A DNA stretch of 38,416 nt from Actinomycetes bacterium (lineage in GTDB: Bacteria > Actinomycetota > Acidimicrobiia > Acidimicrobiales > RAAP-2): positions 1-38,416 of the forward strand of contig JAKBNI010000010.1 of the NCBI GenBank assembly GCA_021831125.1, written 5' to 3'. The notes under the pieces were generated by a model, which was not told the origin of the DNA, made no database searches, and worked only from the letters and a program-made list of their open reading frames with translations. Positions 18,241 to 25,657 of the stretch are shown piece by piece. Positions within the stretch are counted from its first letter, which is position 1. Each line of letters starts with the position of its first letter. The position numbers and the translations under genes were made by a program.

Positions 18241-19526
18241 CGGGCGAGTCGGGGGTCGGCGTAGTAGGGCGTGAGGGCGACCCAGCGCAGGTCGTTCGTC
18301 GCCGAGAGCGCGAGGGCGTGGCCCGGGCGCCCGCGCCCGACGTCGCTCGCGGTGACCCTCGTGCGCTCGACCCACCCGCTCGAGAGGCTCCGCGCGCGCC
18401 CTCGATGGTCGCGGTGCACCGTGGGGTTCGCGACGAACTCGCGCCCGCCGAGGCGCTCGAGCGCCTCGAGCGTCGCGCGGTCGGCGATGCCCGGGAAGAC
18501 CAGGGTGGAGGGGAAGAGGGAGAGGAGGCCGTCCGCGCCCGCGCCCCACCGGGCGCGGGCCTGGCTGAGGTCCTGTAGGCAGGCGAGGGTCACGACCCCC
18601 TGGCCCCCGCCCTCGGAGACGATCGAGCCGAGCCGCGGCAGGGGCGCGACGTTGGCCAGCTCATCGAGAGCGAGCAGGAGCCGGGCGCCCTCGTGGTGGC
18701 GCTCGTAGGTGGCGTGGACGACCTCGTCGATCAGCCCGACCACGAGCGGCGTGGCCACGGCCTGGTGACGACTGGGCGAGACCACGTGGAGGTGGTGGCC
18801 GCCTTCGAGGAACGCGTCGAGGTCGAGGGGTGGCTCGAGGGACGCGGCCCGCGCCGCGTCGGTGCGCAGTCCGGCGAACAGCCCGGCCGCGGTCGACCAG
18901 ATCCCCGAGCGCTCGCGTTCCTCGGTGGCGAGCACGCCGCGCAGGGTGGCCACCGAGGCGTGGCGCTCCCCGTGGTGGGCGACGAGGGCGTCACCGAGCT
19001 CGCCGACCGAGCGCTCGTCGACGCGGGTCGCGAGTTGGCCGAGAGGCTCGTCGCGCAGCGCGGCGCCGTGGAGGAGGGGGGCGAGGAGGGCCGCCGCTCG
19101 CTCGCTCCAGTGGTCCTCGGCACGCTCCACGCTGCGTCGTGAGACGTCGAGCAGCGTGCGCGCGACGAGGACCGCGCCGTCCCATCGACGGGCCTGGCGC
19201 AGTGGCGAGTAGCCGACGCGCGTAGCGCCCTCGGGCGTCGCGACGGTGCCCGAGGGATCGAACAGGAGTGTCGCGACGTCACGACGTGCGCGGGCCATCG
19301 TCGTCACGACGTCGTCCTTTGTCGAGGTGACCACGCACGCGTCGGTGGTCATCAGGAGATTCGGGATGATGATCGAACTCGTCTTGCCACTACGCGTGGG
19401 TCCGAGGACGAGTGTCGAACGCTGCGCGCCACTCGTCGCGTCGCCGTGCGCGCCGCGACCGAGGTAGACACCGTCGAGTTCGACCACGCACCCATCGGTC
19501 GGAAAGTGGTGCGAAATGCTTGACAC
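18195..19526 (-). CDS. TraG/TraD/VirD4-like coupling ATPase, lacking membrane anchor
   Basis: ATPase of the type IV coupling-protein family, which in conjugation docks the relaxase-DNA complex at the secretion channel. The 443 residues start with GVYLGRGAHGD and Walker A GPTRSGKT at 42-49, followed by IIIPNLLMT and TSTKDDVV. Walker B is LLLALDEL at about 283-290 with ANVAPLPRLGSIVSEGGGQG, then LQDLSQARARWG, all typical of this family. The usual N-terminal pair of transmembrane helices is missing, since the P-loop comes at residue 42. The start is GTG 19526; no good ribosome site is seen, so it is uncertain. The gene converges with the relaxase-like gene and overlaps it at the 3' end. No VirB/Tra channel gene, integrase or att site is visible around it. 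Confidence 0.82.
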   Translation of the reverse strand: MSSISHHFPTDGCVVELDGVYLGRGAHGDATSGAQRSTLVLGPTRSGKTSSIIIPNLLMTTDACVVTSTKDDVVTTMARARRDVATLLFDPSGTVATPEGATRVGYSPLRQARRWDGAVLVARTLLDVSRRSVERAEDHWSERAAALLAPLLHGAALRDEPLGQLATRVDERSVGELGDALVAHHGERHASVATLRGVLATEERERSGIWSTAAGLFAGLRTDAARAASLEPPLDLDAFLEGGHHLHVVSPSRHQAVATPLVVGLIDEVVHATYERHHEGARLLLALDELANVAPLPRLGSIVSEGGGQGVVTLACLQDLSQARARWGAGADGLLSLFPSTLVFPGIADRATLEALERLGGREFVANPTVHRDHRGRARSLSSGWVERTRVTASDVGRGRPGHALALSATNDLRWVALTPYYADPRLARHQERSRALSRDRER

Positions 19527-19771
19527 GCCCTCGCGTACCGAGTGAACTTTTCATTGTCCTTTGGCGGAGGGGGCCGAAAGGCGTGAGTCGTCCCAGACGA
19601 CGAGCGCCGCTCCTGCGTCACGGGGCCGTGCACTGCGGGCAGTCGCGGTACGGCCGAGAGGCCGGGCCGCACATGTGCGAGTTCACGTCAATCAAGGCGG
19701 TACCCGACGCGTCATCACAGTGGTGACCGGTGGTCCCAAGTTGATTCAACGTTGAGTCCCAAGGAGGGAAA
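19527..19771 (+). other. Non-coding gap between coupling ATPase and Lys-rich gene
   Basis: About 245 bp with no convincing ORF, between divergent genes. It should hold both promoters, but I find no TANNNT box at the usual place. Near its right end GTTGATTCAAC (an 11-bp palindrome with a central T) lies about 20 bp before the Shine-Dalgarno AAGGAGG of the Lys-rich gene and could be an operator. The segments GTGAACT near 19541 and AGTTCAC near 19683 are complementary but far apart. Confidence 0.3.
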
Positions 19772-20023
19772 GTGGCACCTGCCGCGAAGAAGAAGGCTGC
19801 GGCTAAGAAGGCCCCGGCCAAGAAGGCTGCGGCCAAGCGCCCGGCCAAGAAGGCTGCGGCGAAGAAGGCCCCGGCCAAGAAGAAGGCCCCGGCCAAGAAG
19901 GCTGCGGCCAAGCGCCCGGCCAAGAAGGCTGCGGCCAAGCGCCCGGCCAAGAAGGCTGCGGCCAAGCGCCCGGCCAAGAAGGCTGCGGCCAAGCGCCCGG
20001 CCAAGAAGGCTGCGGCCAAGTAG
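19772..20023 (+). CDS. Lys/Ala/Pro/Arg-only histone-H1-like protein
   Basis: An 83-residue protein composed solely of Met (start), Ala, Lys, Pro and Arg, arranged as KKAAAKRPA and KKAPA repeats. It resembles the low-complexity C-terminal tails of actinobacterial HU (HupB) and histone H1-like proteins, but there is no globular HU or other DNA-binding domain. A strongly basic, disordered nucleic-acid-binding protein acting on the nucleoid is the natural inference. It is very likely real: a strong AAGGAGG site stands 5 nt before the GTG start at 19772, and a palindromic terminator follows. The second half consists of exact 27-bp tandem repeats, so copy number may vary between strains. Confidence 0.8.
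   Translation: MAPAAKKKAAAKKAPAKKAAAKRPAKKAAAKKAPAKKKAPAKKAAAKRPAKKAAAKRPAKKAAAKRPAKKAAAKRPAKKAAAK
19901..20020 (+). repeat. 27-bp tandem repeat in the Lys-rich gene
   Basis: Four exact consecutive copies of a 27-bp unit coding for AAAKRPAKK (19901-19927, 19928-19954, 19955-19981, 19982-20008) plus a 12-bp partial copy. One further exact copy lies at 19826-19852. The repeat is in frame and in a coding region, so it is not a CRISPR array. Confidence 0.9.
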
Positions 20024-20029
20024 TCACAG

Positions 20030-20078
20030 ACTCTCGCCGAGAGAGTGGTGCTGGAGGGGGCCCCGGGGCCCCCTCCAG
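20030..20078. terminator. Terminator shared by the Lys-rich gene and cofC
   Basis: A small stem (20030-20035 with 20041-20046) is followed by a perfect 28-nt GC palindrome at 20051-20078, which can form a 12-bp stem with a 4-nt loop. It sits between two convergent genes and can act on both strands. There is no T-run, as is common for GC-rich actinobacterial terminators. Confidence 0.7.
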
Positions 20079-20084
20079 CGCTGT

Positions 20085-20636
20085 CTAGGGGCTAAGGCGC
20101 TCGAGGTCCCCCGGATCGTCCACGTCAAAGCGCCACGGGCTATCGGTGACGGTCCGCCACGCGAGCCCGAGACGGGCCGCCTCGCGCTCGTGGTGCGTCC
20201 GCGACGACGGGCCGAAGCAGAACCGGAAGTCCGCGCCGGTGGGGACGACGAGCACGGTGGTCCCGGTGCCGTGGTGGTCGGCGACGACGGTAACGCCCGG
20301 TTCGGGCAGGAAGTCCCCGAGGCCCGCCGGATCGACGAGGTCACCGTGGGCGACGACGGCCACGTCGACCACGTCCGCGATCCGCCGGTACGCCGCACCG
20401 ACGGCGGCGTTGAGCCCCGGTGGCGTGAGCACCACGCCCGCGCCGAGTGCGCGCGCCCAGCGGGCCACGTCGTCGTCGTCGGTCGCCACGAACGTGTCGC
20501 GGGGACGGGCGGAGAGCACGACGGCGCGCGCGAGCTCCTCGACGAGCCGCCGCACGTCGAGGCCCGCGACGGCGCGCAGGCGTGACTTGGCGCGATCGAA
20601 CGACCTCAGGGGCACGATGACGCCGACCTCCACCAC
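20085..20636 (-). CDS. cofC: 2-phospho-L-lactate (or phosphoenolpyruvate) guanylyltransferase
   Basis: CofC/FbiD family nucleotidyltransferase that activates 2-phospholactate or phosphoenolpyruvate with GTP in coenzyme F420 synthesis. The 183 residues start with the family motif VGVIVPLRSFDRAKSRL, then RLVEELARAVV, FVATDDDDVARWA, and the acidic VVAHGDLVDP and WRFDVDDPGDLERL near the C-terminus. No other F420 gene (cofD, cofE, fbiC) is in the window. The start is GTG 20636, or the adjacent GTG 20633, placed by a -10 box 8 nt upstream. It is divergent from rnhB with interlocked promoters. Confidence 0.87.
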   Translation of the reverse strand: MVEVGVIVPLRSFDRAKSRLRAVAGLDVRRLVEELARAVVLSARPRDTFVATDDDDVARWARALGAGVVLTPPGLNAAVGAAYRRIADVVDVAVVAHGDLVDPAGLGDFLPEPGVTVVADHHGTGTTVLVVPTGADFRFCFGPSSRTHHEREAARLGLAWRTVTDSPWRFDVDDPGDLERLSP

Positions 20637-20644
20637 GACGATGC

Positions 20645-20650
20645 ATGCTA
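20645..20650 (-). promoter_or_regulatory. -10 box for cofC, leaderless
   Basis: Minus-strand TAGCAT ends 8 nt before the GTG at 20636. It lies 17 bp from the rnhB -10 box, so each box sits where the other's -35 element would be. Confidence 0.5.
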
Positions 20651-20667
20651 CGGGCCGACCGTCCCTG

Positions 20668-20673
20668 TACCGT
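20668..20673 (+). promoter_or_regulatory. -10 box for rnhB, leaderless
   Basis: TACCGT ends 7 nt before the GTG at 20681. This fixes the rnhB start at 20681 rather than at the earlier in-frame ATG at 20645. Confidence 0.5.
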
Positions 20674-20680
20674 GGGCGCC

Positions 20681-21424
20681 GTGGCGGCGCCGACGGACCT
20701 CATGGCGCGCGAGCGGGCACTGCTCGCGGCGGGAGACGTCGTCGTCGGCATCGACGAGGTCGGTCGCGGCGCCCTCGCGGGGCCGGTCTGCGTGGGCGTG
20801 GTGGTGCTCGAGCGCGCGGTCGACCCGCCGCGGGGGCTCACCGACTCCAAGCGGCTCAGCGCCGGGCGCCGCCGAGCGCTCGTCGAGCCGTTGCTCGGCT
20901 GGGCCGCCGACTGGCGCCTCGGCTCGGCGAGCGCCGAGGAGGTCGACGCCTGGGGGATCGCCGCGGCCCTCGCCGTGGCGGCCGGCCGGGCCCTCGACGC
21001 GCTCGCGACGCGCCCGACCCACGCCCTCGTCGACGGGCCGTGGAACCTCCTGCGCGCGCCGCGGGACGTTCCCCTCGGGGCGCCGACCCCACCTCCCTCA
21101 CGGGCCGACGGGCTCGCCGTGACCCCCGTCGTCAAGGGAGACCTCCACTGCGCCTCGATCGCCGCCGCCTCGGTGCTCGCCAAGGTGGCCCGCGACGACC
21201 TCATGGTCGACTTGGCCTCCGAGTGGCCCGATTACGGGTGGGCGGCCAATAAGGGCTACGGCACGCCCGACCACCTGGCGGCCCTGCGTCGCCGCGGCCC
21301 CTCGCCCCACCACCGGGTCACCTGGCGCCTGCCCGGGGCGGCCGGGCGGGCCGCGGCCCCTGGCCCCACCACCGGGTCTCCGGGCGCCCGCCCCGACCGG
21401 CCGGGTCGTGGGCCCTCTGACTAG
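20681..21424 (+). CDS. rnhB: Ribonuclease HII
   Basis: Cleaves the RNA strand of RNA-DNA hybrids and removes single misincorporated ribonucleotides. The 247 residues show the type 2 RNase H motifs: GIDEVGRGALAGPV with the first Asp-Glu pair, LTDSKRLS, the central ALVDGPW aspartate, and KGDLHCASIAAASVLAKVAR followed by the last catalytic Asp. The C-terminal 30 residues are Pro/Gly/Arg-rich and look unstructured. I use GTG 20681 because it follows a -10 box at a leaderless distance; an ATG at 20645 in frame would overlap the cofC promoter. Confidence 0.94.
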   Translation: MAAPTDLMARERALLAAGDVVVGIDEVGRGALAGPVCVGVVVLERAVDPPRGLTDSKRLSAGRRRALVEPLLGWAADWRLGSASAEEVDAWGIAAALAVAAGRALDALATRPTHALVDGPWNLLRAPRDVPLGAPTPPPSRADGLAVTPVVKGDLHCASIAAASVLAKVARDDLMVDLASEWPDYGWAANKGYGTPDHLAALRRRGPSPHHRVTWRLPGAAGRAAAPGPTTGSPGARPDRPGRGPSD

Positions 21425-21444
21425 GGCCGTCGGGCCGAGAACAG

Positions 21445-21450
21445 TAGGAT
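21445..21450 (+). promoter_or_regulatory. -10 box for the double ABC ATPase, nearly leaderless
   Basis: TAGGAT lies 9 nt before the ATG at 21460, predicting a leader of 2-3 nt. Confidence 0.5.
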
Positions 21451-21459
21451 TGAGCGGTT

Positions 21460-23505
21460 ATGGCCCCACTGCTCTCGGTCGAGAACCTCAAGGTCCAGTT
21501 CGCCTCTCGCGCCTCGCTCGCCACCGCCGTCGACGACTTCTCCTTCCGAATCGAGCCGGGCCAGTGCGTCGGGCTCGTGGGCGAGTCCGGCTGCGGCAAG
21601 ACGACGACGGGCCTGTCGATCATGCGCCTCCTGCCCCCCAACGGCCACATCGCCGGGGGACGCATCCTGCTCGACGACGTCGACCTCGCCTCGCTCAGCG
21701 ACAAGGAGATGCGCCGCCACCGGGGCAAGTCGGTGGCGCTCATCCCCCAGGACCCGATGAGCTCGCTCAACCCGACGACCAAGATCGGCAAGCAGATCGG
21801 CGAGGGACTGCAGATCCACGAGGGGGCCTCGGTCGACGAGGCGCGCAAGCGCGCCCTCGAGGTCCTCGAGATGGTCGAGATGCCCCGGCCGGCGGAGCGG
21901 CTGGACCAGTACCCGTTCGAGCTCTCCGGCGGTCTGCGCCAGCGCGTGATCATCGCGATGGGCCTGGTCTGCCGGCCGAAGCTCCTGATCGCCGACGAGC
22001 CGACGACGGCCCTCGACGTGACCATCCAGGCCCAGATCCTGGACCTGATCGACAACCTGCGCTCCGAGCTCAACATGGGCGTCCTGCTCATCACCCACGA
22101 CATGGGCGTCATCGCCGGCCGGGCCGACCGCGTGGTCGTCATGTACGGCGGCAAGAAGGCCGAGCAGTCCGAGACCAACGAGCTCTTCCACCGCATGCGC
22201 CACCCCTACGCCCAGGCGCTCCTGGCCTCGATGCCCAACCTCGAGCTCGCCTCCAAGCACCGTCTCGACTCCATCGCGGGTCTCCCGCCGGACCTCTCCA
22301 AGGAGATCATCGGCTGTCGCTTCGCGCCGCGCTGCGCCTACGCCACGGACCAGTGCCGGGCCCAGGAGCCCGCGCTCTCGGTCGAGGCCGACCACGAGTT
22401 CGCCTGCTTCCACCCGGTGAACGGCCCCGTGCCGGTCGAGGTCCGCGCGGCCGAGACGGCCGTGGCGGCCACCACGGAGCGCCCCGAGATCCTGCGGATC
22501 GAGGGCCTCGTGAAGGAGTTCCCCATCAAGTCGGGGCTGGTGCGTCACCGGGTCGGGGCCATCCACGCCGTCTCGGACGTCACCTTCTCGATTCGTGCCG
22601 GCGAGACCTTCGGCCTCGTGGGCGAGTCGGGCTGTGGCAAGACCACGATCGGGCGCATGGTGGTGGGCCTCGAGCACCCCACGGCCGGCGAGATCTACTT
22701 CGACGGCGACCTCGTCTCCTCCCGACGTCACAAGCCCACCCGGGCCCAGCGCCGTGACCGCCAGATGATGTTCCAGGACCCGTACTCCTCGCTGAACCCC
22801 CGTATGACGGTGGGCGACATCCTGGCCGAGCCCCTGCGCATCCAGCGCCAGGGCACCCGGGCCGAGCAGCGCGCGCGCGTCGAGGACCTCCTGCGGGTGG
22901 TGGGCCTCGAGCGCATGGCGGCGGACCGCTACCCCCACGAGTTCTCCGGCGGCCAGCGCCAGCGCATCGGCCTCGCACGCGCCCTCGCCCTCAACCCCCG
23001 GCTGATTGTGGCCGACGAGCCCGTCTCGGCCCTCGACGTCTCGATCCAGGCCCAGATCCTCAACCTGATGAAGGACCTCCAGAAGGAGCACAGCCTCACC
23101 TACGTCTTTGTCAGCCACGACCTGGCGGTCGTGTACTACATGGCCGACACGATCGGCGTGATGTACCTCGGCAAGATCGTGGAGATCGGCGACGCGGAGT
23201 CGGTCTTTCGCACCCCGGCCCACCCCTACACCCAGGGGCTCCTCGACGCGGTGCCCGTGCCCGAGCCCGAGGCCGCCCGCAGCCGTCGGGGGATCCAGGT
23301 TCGCGGCGAGCTGCCCTCCGCGGTGAACCCTCCGTCGGGCTGTCGTTTCCGGACCCGGTGCCCACGCGCCCAGGACCTGTGCGCGACCGAGGAGCCGGCG
23401 TTCAGGGCCTTCGGGCGCAGCCAGCAGGCGGCCTGCCACTTCCCGCTGCGCACCCCGGTCAGCGTGGGCTCGGCTCCGGCCAGCGGCGCGGCCTCCGCCT
23501 CGTAG
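21460..23505 (+). CDS. Fused oligopeptide/dipeptide ABC importer ATPase (DppD-DppF type)
   Basis: Two complete ABC ATPase domains in one 681-residue chain, powering a peptide-type importer at the inner membrane face. Domain 1 (about 1-320) has Walker [11 protein letters not shown], signature [15 protein letters not shown], Walker [13 protein letters not shown] and a C-terminal oligo_HPY cap with [15 protein letters not shown]. Domain 2 (about 340-680) repeats this with [37 protein letters not shown] and [15 protein letters not shown]. Most systems encode these as two genes, although fusions are known. The permeases and binding proteins are on the opposite strand, converging on this gene, so the transporter is not a single operon. 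The start is ATG 21460. Confidence 0.92.
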   Translation: MAPLLSVENLKVQFASRASLATAVDDFSFRIEPGQCVGLVGESGCGKTTTGLSIMRLLPPNGHIAGGRILLDDVDLASLSDKEMRRHRGKSVALIPQDPMSSLNPTTKIGKQIGEGLQIHEGASVDEARKRALEVLEMVEMPRPAERLDQYPFELSGGLRQRVIIAMGLVCRPKLLIADEPTTALDVTIQAQILDLIDNLRSELNMGVLLITHDMGVIAGRADRVVVMYGGKKAEQSETNELFHRMRHPYAQALLASMPNLELASKHRLDSIAGLPPDLSKEIIGCRFAPRCAYATDQCRAQEPALSVEADHEFACFHPVNGPVPVEVRAAETAVAATTERPEILRIEGLVKEFPIKSGLVRHRVGAIHAVSDVTFSIRAGETFGLVGESGCGKTTIGRMVVGLEHPTAGEIYFDGDLVSSRRHKPTRAQRRDRQMMFQDPYSSLNPRMTVGDILAEPLRIQRQGTRAEQRARVEDLLRVVGLERMAADRYPHEFSGGQRQRIGLARALALNPRLIVADEPVSALDVSIQAQILNLMKDLQKEHSLTYVFVSHDLAVVYYMADTIGVMYLGKIVEIGDAESVFRTPAHPYTQGLLDAVPVPEPEAARSRRGIQVRGELPSAVNPPSGCRFRTRCPRAQDLCATEEPAFRAFGRSQQAACHFPLRTPVSVGSAPASGAASAS

Positions 23506-23545
23506 TCCCCGGCGAGGGACCAGCGGCGAGCCCGACTCTCACGCC

Positions 23546-23580
23546 ACGGTTCGGACCGTCGCCTCGCCCCGCGGGCGAGG
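23546..23580. terminator. Terminator between convergent ATPase and permease genes
   Basis: Two hairpins: ACGGT 23546-23550 with ACCGT 23555-23559 (loop TCGG), and an 8-bp GC stem 23562-23569 with 23573-23580. It ends 2 nt before the permease stop codon, so it can serve transcripts from both strands. No T-run. Confidence 0.55.
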
Positions 23581-23582
23581 GG

Positions 23583-24578
23583 TCAGCGCTCGATCAGGCG
23601 GACCTCGAAGGCGTCGCGTAGGGCGTCACCGATGTAGTTGATCGCGACCACGACCAGGATGAAGATCCCCGCCAAGGGGTAGATCTCCCACCAGTAGCCG
23701 TTGGCGATCTGGTCTGACCCGTTCTGGAGCATCGTCCCCCAGTCCGTGTTGGGGGGCTGGATGCCGAGCCCGAGGAACCCGAGGGTCGAGAGGAAGAGGA
23801 TCGCGTCGGCGACCGAGAACGTGCCGACGGTCACGATGTTGCTGATCGAGTTGGGGAAGACGTGGCGGCGGATGATGTGCCACTTGCTCGCGCCCATGGC
23901 GGTGGCGGCCTGGGAGTACTCGAGCTTTCGGATCAAGAGGGCATCACCGCGCACGATGCGGGCGTTGCCGAACCAGCCGGTGAGCCCGATGAGCAGGATC
24001 AGGAAGGTCGCCGAGCGCGAGAACAGGGTGACCAGGGTGATGAGGAGGAACAGCAGGGGGATGGAGAGGGCCGCGTCGAGGATGCGCATCATGACCGTGT
24101 CGACGACGCCGCCGACGAAGCCCGAGACCATCCCGTAGATCGTGCCGACGAAGATCGTCACGAGTCCCGCGAGCAGGCCCACCGTGAGGGAGTACTCGCC
24201 ACCGAAGGCGATGCGTCCCAGCACGTCGAACCCGTTGGAGTCGGTGCCCAGCGGGTGGGCGGCCGACGGCGGGGCGTTGAAGGGCTGGGTGAGCGCGAGG
24301 TTCTGGTTGGTCTGATTCGTCGGGTGCAGGTGCGGCCACAAGAAGCAGAAGATGACCACGATGGCGAGGTAGATGACCGATACGATGGCCAGTTTGTTGT
24401 GCATGAAGATGCGCACGCGCTGGCGCCACATCGGGATGACGACGCCCGCCTGGTCGGACACGCCTTCGGGCTTGAAGGAGAGCTCGTCGACCATGCTCCC
24501 CGTGGCGAAGTCGTGAGGGACCTCGCGCGACTCGAGTTCCTTGGTCTCGAGCTCCTCGGTGCTCTTCTCGGTCGTCAC
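23583..24578 (-). CDS. Peptide-type ABC transporter permease, DppC/OppC family
   Basis: Inner-membrane subunit of the importer. The 331 residues have a long charged cytosolic N-terminus (about 1-55), a first TM segment about 64-84, an extracytoplasmic stretch with HPLGTDSNGFDVLGRI, and five further TM segments. The EAA loop that contacts the ATPase is seen around ATAMGASKWHIIRRHVFPNS, and the family motif FLGLGIQPPNTDWGTML precedes the last TM segment. The start GTG 24578 overlaps the stop of the DppB-like gene by 4 nt, with AAGGAG just upstream, so the two permeases are translationally coupled. Substrate class (peptide, nickel or glycoside) cannot be decided. Confidence 0.9.
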   Translation of the reverse strand: MTTEKSTEELETKELESREVPHDFATGSMVDELSFKPEGVSDQAGVVIPMWRQRVRIFMHNKLAIVSVIYLAIVVIFCFLWPHLHPTNQTNQNLALTQPFNAPPSAAHPLGTDSNGFDVLGRIAFGGEYSLTVGLLAGLVTIFVGTIYGMVSGFVGGVVDTVMMRILDAALSIPLLFLLITLVTLFSRSATFLILLIGLTGWFGNARIVRGDALLIRKLEYSQAATAMGASKWHIIRRHVFPNSISNIVTVGTFSVADAILFLSTLGFLGLGIQPPNTDWGTMLQNGSDQIANGYWWEIYPLAGIFILVVVAINYIGDALRDAFEVRLIER

Positions 24579-25543
24579 TGGTCTCCTTGGAGTCGAATGC
24601 GGGGGTTGACCACGCCCAGCAGGATGTCAGCGATGAGGTTGCCCAGGAGGGTGAAGATCGAAACCAGCAACGTGATCCCGAGGACGGTGGGCGAGTCGAG
24701 GAAGGTCGCGGCGTTCACCGTCTCGATGCCTAGGCCGGCGTAGTTGAAGACGCTCTCGATGATGAGGGCTCCGCCGAAGAGGCCGGGAATCGCGAGACCA
24801 AGGATCGTGACGATGGGGCCGAGGGCGTTGCGGAAGGCGTGGGCGAAGAGGACCCGGCGATTCGAGCAGCCCTTGGCGCGAGCGGTGCGCACGTAGTCCT
24901 GGACGAGCACCTCGAGGACGGTCCCGCGCATGAAGCGACTGAGCAGGGCGACGCTCGCGATCGTGAGCGTCCCCACCGGCAGGATGAAGCCCAAGGGGTC
25001 GGTGAAGATGGCCCAGGGAGCGACCCCGCTCGGCGGTGAGGCCGGCAGGTGGGTGATGCCGAAGCTGAAGACCTGCAGGACGAGCAGGCAGAGCAGGAAC
25101 AGCGGGATCGCGTAGAGGATAAAGGCCGAGCCGGTCGCGGTGTAGTCGAAGACGGTGTTGCGCTTGTTGGCCTGGAAGATCCCCAGGGGGACCGCGATGA
25201 GGAAGGTCAGCACGAGTGCGGTGAGGGCGAGCCAGACGGTGCGCGGAACGTAGAGCGAGATGATCCCCCACACCGAGAGGTTCTGCTTGTAGGAGAAGCC
25301 GAGGTTGTGGTGCCAGACGACCTGGACGATGTAGTCCCACAGTCGCACGAGGTAGGGGTGGTACATCCCGTGCTGGACGCCCCAGTTGTGCACGTTCACC
25401 GCGGAGGCCTTGGTGCCGAGCACCACGTACGCCGGTGCGAGGATGCCGTGGGGCTCGAAGTAGGGCAGCGTGAAGGTGAACACCAGCACGATGAACAGCA
25501 CGAACACCGCCTGGACCAGGCGACGGACGATGTAGGCGAACAT
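24575..25543 (-). CDS. Peptide-type ABC transporter permease, DppB/OppB family
   Basis: Inner-membrane partner of the DppC-like permease. The 322 residues begin with FAYIVRRLVQAVFVLFIVL, the typical OppB N-terminal TM helix, and contain the EAA loop YVRTARAKGCSNRRVLFAHAF and a C-terminal TM pair. An insertion of about 75 residues after TM1 (containing VHNWGVQHGMYHPYLVRLW) is extracytoplasmic. I choose ATG 25543, which lies 6 nt after a -10 box; a TTG two codons earlier would abut that box. A strong terminator and its own promoter separate it from the upstream binding-protein gene, so permease and binding protein levels can differ. Confidence 0.9.
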   Translation of the reverse strand: MFAYIVRRLVQAVFVLFIVLVFTFTLPYFEPHGILAPAYVVLGTKASAVNVHNWGVQHGMYHPYLVRLWDYIVQVVWHHNLGFSYKQNLSVWGIISLYVPRTVWLALTALVLTFLIAVPLGIFQANKRNTVFDYTATGSAFILYAIPLFLLCLLVLQVFSFGITHLPASPPSGVAPWAIFTDPLGFILPVGTLTIASVALLSRFMRGTVLEVLVQDYVRTARAKGCSNRRVLFAHAFRNALGPIVTILGLAIPGLFGGALIIESVFNYAGLGIETVNAATFLDSPTVLGITLLVSIFTLLGNLIADILLGVVNPRIRLQGDQ

Positions 25544-25549
25544 GGCCAA

Positions 25550-25555
25550 ACTCTA
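25550..25555 (-). promoter_or_regulatory. -10 box for the permease pair, leaderless
   Basis: Minus-strand TAGAGT ends 6 nt before the ATG at 25543. Confidence 0.5.
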
Positions 25556-25592
25556 GCAGCGCAGCGGAAAATCTTCCTTTCGGGGCGACCCC

Positions 25593-25635
25593 AAAAACCC
25601 GAGACCCGGGCCCCTCTCGGGGCCCGGGTCTCGGG
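25593..25635 (-). terminator. Rho-independent terminator after the first binding-protein gene
   Basis: A perfect 17-bp stem (25598-25614 with 25619-25635, loop of 4 nt) is followed on the minus strand by five T residues (25597 to 25593). It is the only terminator in the window with a classical T-run. It starts 22 bp after the binding-protein stop codon and should stop most transcripts before the permease genes. Confidence 0.88.
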
Positions 25636-25657
25636 TCTCAGGAACTGACCGGGAGGT

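Noticed and set aside
17167-19771. Complete integrative conjugative element
   Set aside because: No integrase, replication gene, secretion channel, tRNA or direct-repeat boundary is visible; only two transfer-type genes are present.
19618-20019. Minus-strand frame with repeated AAFLAGRL, looking like a membrane protein
   Set aside because: It is the mirror of the Lys-rich repeat gene, which has the ribosome site and terminator on the plus strand.
19772-20023. CRISPR-like array of short repeats
   Set aside because: Repeats are contiguous, without spacers, in frame, and encode a Lys/Ala-rich protein.
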